Source of the DNA: Myxococcales bacterium | GTDB taxonomy: Bacteria > Myxococcota > Polyangia > Polyangiales > Polyangiaceae | Length of the DNA: 7,194 nt | Direction: 5' to 3' | Assembly: GCA_020430865.1 (NCBI GenBank) | Contig: JAGQIY010000498.1 | Span: forward strand, 1 to 7,194 | Shown: piece after piece, positions 5,858-7,194 of the stretch | How positions within the stretch are numbered: position 1 is the stretch's first letter | How the letters are laid out: each line of letters begins with the position of its first letter | Position numbers and translations under genes: made by a program | The notes under the pieces: model-generated | What the model was told of the DNA's origin: nothing | Seen by the model: the letters and a program-made list of their open reading frames with translations, nothing else | Databases searched by the model: none

Positions 5858-5880
5858 CCCTGGCGATCTCAGAGCCAGGG
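5858..5880 (-). terminator. Stem-loop spanning the nuoH-like stop codon
   Basis: CCCTGGC (5858-5864) and GCCAGGG (5874-5880) form a perfect 7-bp dyad with a 9-base loop containing the stop codon at 5869-5871. No T-run follows on the minus strand. It may slow or partly end transcription before the protease gene, or protect the nuoH-like mRNA end. Confidence 0.3.
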
Positions 5881-7194
5881 GTTGACGCTCAGTTCGGCGT
5901 GCCGGTCCTTCAAGCCAGCGAACACCCGCAGCAGGAGGTAGACCGGGACCAGCACGGCGAACCCGAACAGCACGTAGGAGAGCCCACCCTGCACGACTCG
6001 AAACACGGGACTCTTCAGCGCGTTCATCCAGCCGAGCGTCGCACCCAAGCCGACCAACGCGGCGGGCACGAACCACTTCCAGACCACCCCGATGAGTTGA
6101 TCCACGCGGATACGCGGAAGAGCCCAGCGCACCCAGAGTACCGCCAGGGTCAGCGCCCATGCCTTCAGGTTGAACACCAGCGCAGACAGCAGGCCCAGGC
6201 CAGCGCTGGACGTCACGAGCCCCCGGCTCACGCCCGGCAGCTGCCAACCGCCAAGGAACAGCGCAGCGCCCAACCCGCTCATCACGAAGACGTGTCCCCA
6301 CTCCGCGAAGAACATCAAGTAGCGAGTCTTCACCGACCGGAAGCGCAGCGCCACCCCCGACGCCGTGCCCGCCCTGGGCTCCTTGCTGGACACCGGGCTC
6401 GCGAGCTCCCAGTCTGCCTCGGGCAGCTCGGCGTGGGCTCGGCTGCCCTCGCTCAACGCCGGCACGAAGAACAACAAGAACATGCAGAACGTGATCGGGT
6501 TGTCGAAGACGTACCATTCCCAGGGCTTGCCGCCCTGCGCAGCCACGATGTCCCCAATCCGCACGGAACCGGACATGAGGACGACCACGAGAATGGAGAA
6601 GAGCGGCGGGATCTCGTAGCTCAGCGTCTGGAGCGCTGCGCCGAGCCCCCCGAAGAGCGACCAGCGTCCTCGGGGCCGCCAGCCACCGAGCATCAACCCC
6701 GTGCACACCAGGGCGGTGACCGTGCCCAGGAACAGCGCCCCCAGATCCAGCTCCGGCTCGAGGAGCGGGTGTCCAAAGCAGATCACGGTGAACATGGCGC
6801 TGGTGCCCAGGAAGAGGAAGTACGGCACCACGCGCAGCGCGGCGTGGCTGCTCGCCCCCGGTAGCACTTCCTCACGGAACACCCCGGCGATGGATCCGCG
6901 CAACCACCCGAGCACCCCGACGCGTCGTGCGTCCCGCCCCAGCGCCCGCGAGCGCTGCACCACCCGACGCTCGAACCAGCCAATCACGCTGGCGACGGGC
7001 AGCAAGAACGCGAGCAGCGCCACACACACGACTCCGACGACGACGCCCGCCCACAGCAAGTCCTCGGGCGGCGTGTCACGGAACCCCTGAACGTCGATCC
7101 CCCGGCGCAACGTGTCCTTGAGCTTGCCGCGTACGATCTCCAGCTCTGCCGTCTGCGAGCGCCCCGCTGGCACGAAGTCGGAGACGTCCGCCAG
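5869..7194 (-). CDS. nuoH: Divergent NuoH-like complex I membrane subunit (subunit 1 family), 5' end open at window edge
   Basis: At least 434 residues from a possible GTG at 7173; the frame stays open to the window edge (LADVSDF precedes), with no Shine-Dalgarno sequence at 7173, so the gene probably starts outside. Residue numbers are from that GTG. The family is clear from late motifs: ALFLGGWQLPG (304-314), LKAWALTLAVLWVRWALPR (336-354, NuoH-type W-V-R-x-x-L-P-R), and RVDQLIGVVWKWFVP (356-370), plus SYEIPPLFSILVVVLMSGS (185-203) and PEADWEL (251-257), which corresponds to the acidic EAE.EL loop. About nine membrane spans are visible. NuoH anchors the quinone-binding arm of complex I. Several usually invariant parts are changed: after WFERR (66-70) the Q.R.GPN..G segment is not recognisable, PFDL is AHAEL, and the GY.TEYSGM loop is replaced by a longer polar one (259-282). 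There is a soluble N-terminal stretch of 35 or more residues. The next gene is a protease, not the usual nuoI. Confidence 0.85.
   Translation of the reverse strand: MADVSDFVPAGRSQTAELEIVRGKLKDTLRRGIDVQGFRDTPPEDLLWAGVVVGVVCVALLAFLLPVASVIGWFERRVVQRSRALGRDARRVGVLGWLRGSIAGVFREEVLPGASSHAALRVVPYFLFLGTSAMFTVICFGHPLLEPELDLGALFLGTVTALVCTGLMLGGWRPRGRWSLFGGLGAALQTLSYEIPPLFSILVVVLMSGSVRIGDIVAAQGGKPWEWYVFDNPITFCMFLLFFVPALSEGSRAHAELPEADWELASPVSSKEPRAGTASGVALRFRSVKTRYLMFFAEWGHVFVMSGLGAALFLGGWQLPGVSRGLVTSSAGLGLLSALVFNLKAWALTLAVLWVRWALPRIRVDQLIGVVWKWFVPAALVGLGATLGWMNALKSPVFRVVQGGLSYVLFGFAVLVPVYLLLRVFAGLKDRHAELSVNPWL

Noticed and set aside
5899..6864. A 321-codon plus-strand frame rich in Gln, His, Arg and Glu opposite the NuoH-like gene
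   Set aside because: Antisense shadow of a hydrophobic membrane protein; the NuoH motifs on the other strand are decisive. The same holds for the minus-strand frame at 5828-6706, which is Arg-rich and off-frame.
1..7194. Search for tRNA, rRNA, CRISPR repeats, insertion-sequence ends, toxin-antitoxin pairs or phage genes
   Set aside because: No such pattern was visible by eye on either strand; the neighbourhood looks like ordinary chromosome rather than a mobile region.

Overview
The window is GC-rich, and codon third positions in the real genes are mostly G or C. It most likely comes from a myxobacterium, probably Polyangiales or a relative. This is an inference from three things: a PilZ protein of the type expanded in myxobacteria, a secreted matrixin-like protease carrying a MYXO-CTERM-like segment, and several secreted or beta-barrel-like proteins with Pro/Ala-rich linkers. 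There is no tRNA, rRNA, CRISPR array, insertion sequence or phage gene, and nothing resembling a defence island. Most of the window reads as ordinary chromosome.

Left part, plus strand: a beta-barrel-like outer membrane protein (116-778, 5' end problematic), a 523-base non-coding stretch with inverted repeats, then a basic protein that looks DNA-binding (1302-1994; Lys-rich tail, ParB/DUF1016-like helical region, one RGRP AT-hook-like motif, coiled-coil end). A hairpin at 2014-2043 separates it from a convergent secreted beta-barrel-like protein (2112-2933, minus strand).

Centre: a 365-base divergent intergenic region leads into a PlsC-type acyltransferase (3299-4147, plus strand). A hairpin at 4155-4181 lies between it and the convergent minus-strand genes.

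Right part, minus strand, in reading order: a divergent complex I membrane subunit (NuoH/subunit 1 family, 5' end probably outside the window), a secreted and membrane-anchored matrixin-like metalloprotease, and a PilZ-domain protein whose start overlaps the protease stop by 13 bases behind a strong Shine-Dalgarno sequence. Protease and PilZ protein are almost certainly co-transcribed. The nuoH-like gene is 97 bases upstream and may or may not share the transcript.

The points most worth a second look are the divergent NuoH without a following nuoI, the protease that reads like two secreted proteins joined end to end, its altered third zinc-ligand position, the protease/PilZ coupling, and the in-frame TGA upstream of the first gene. 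I see no clear case for a wholly new multi-gene system.
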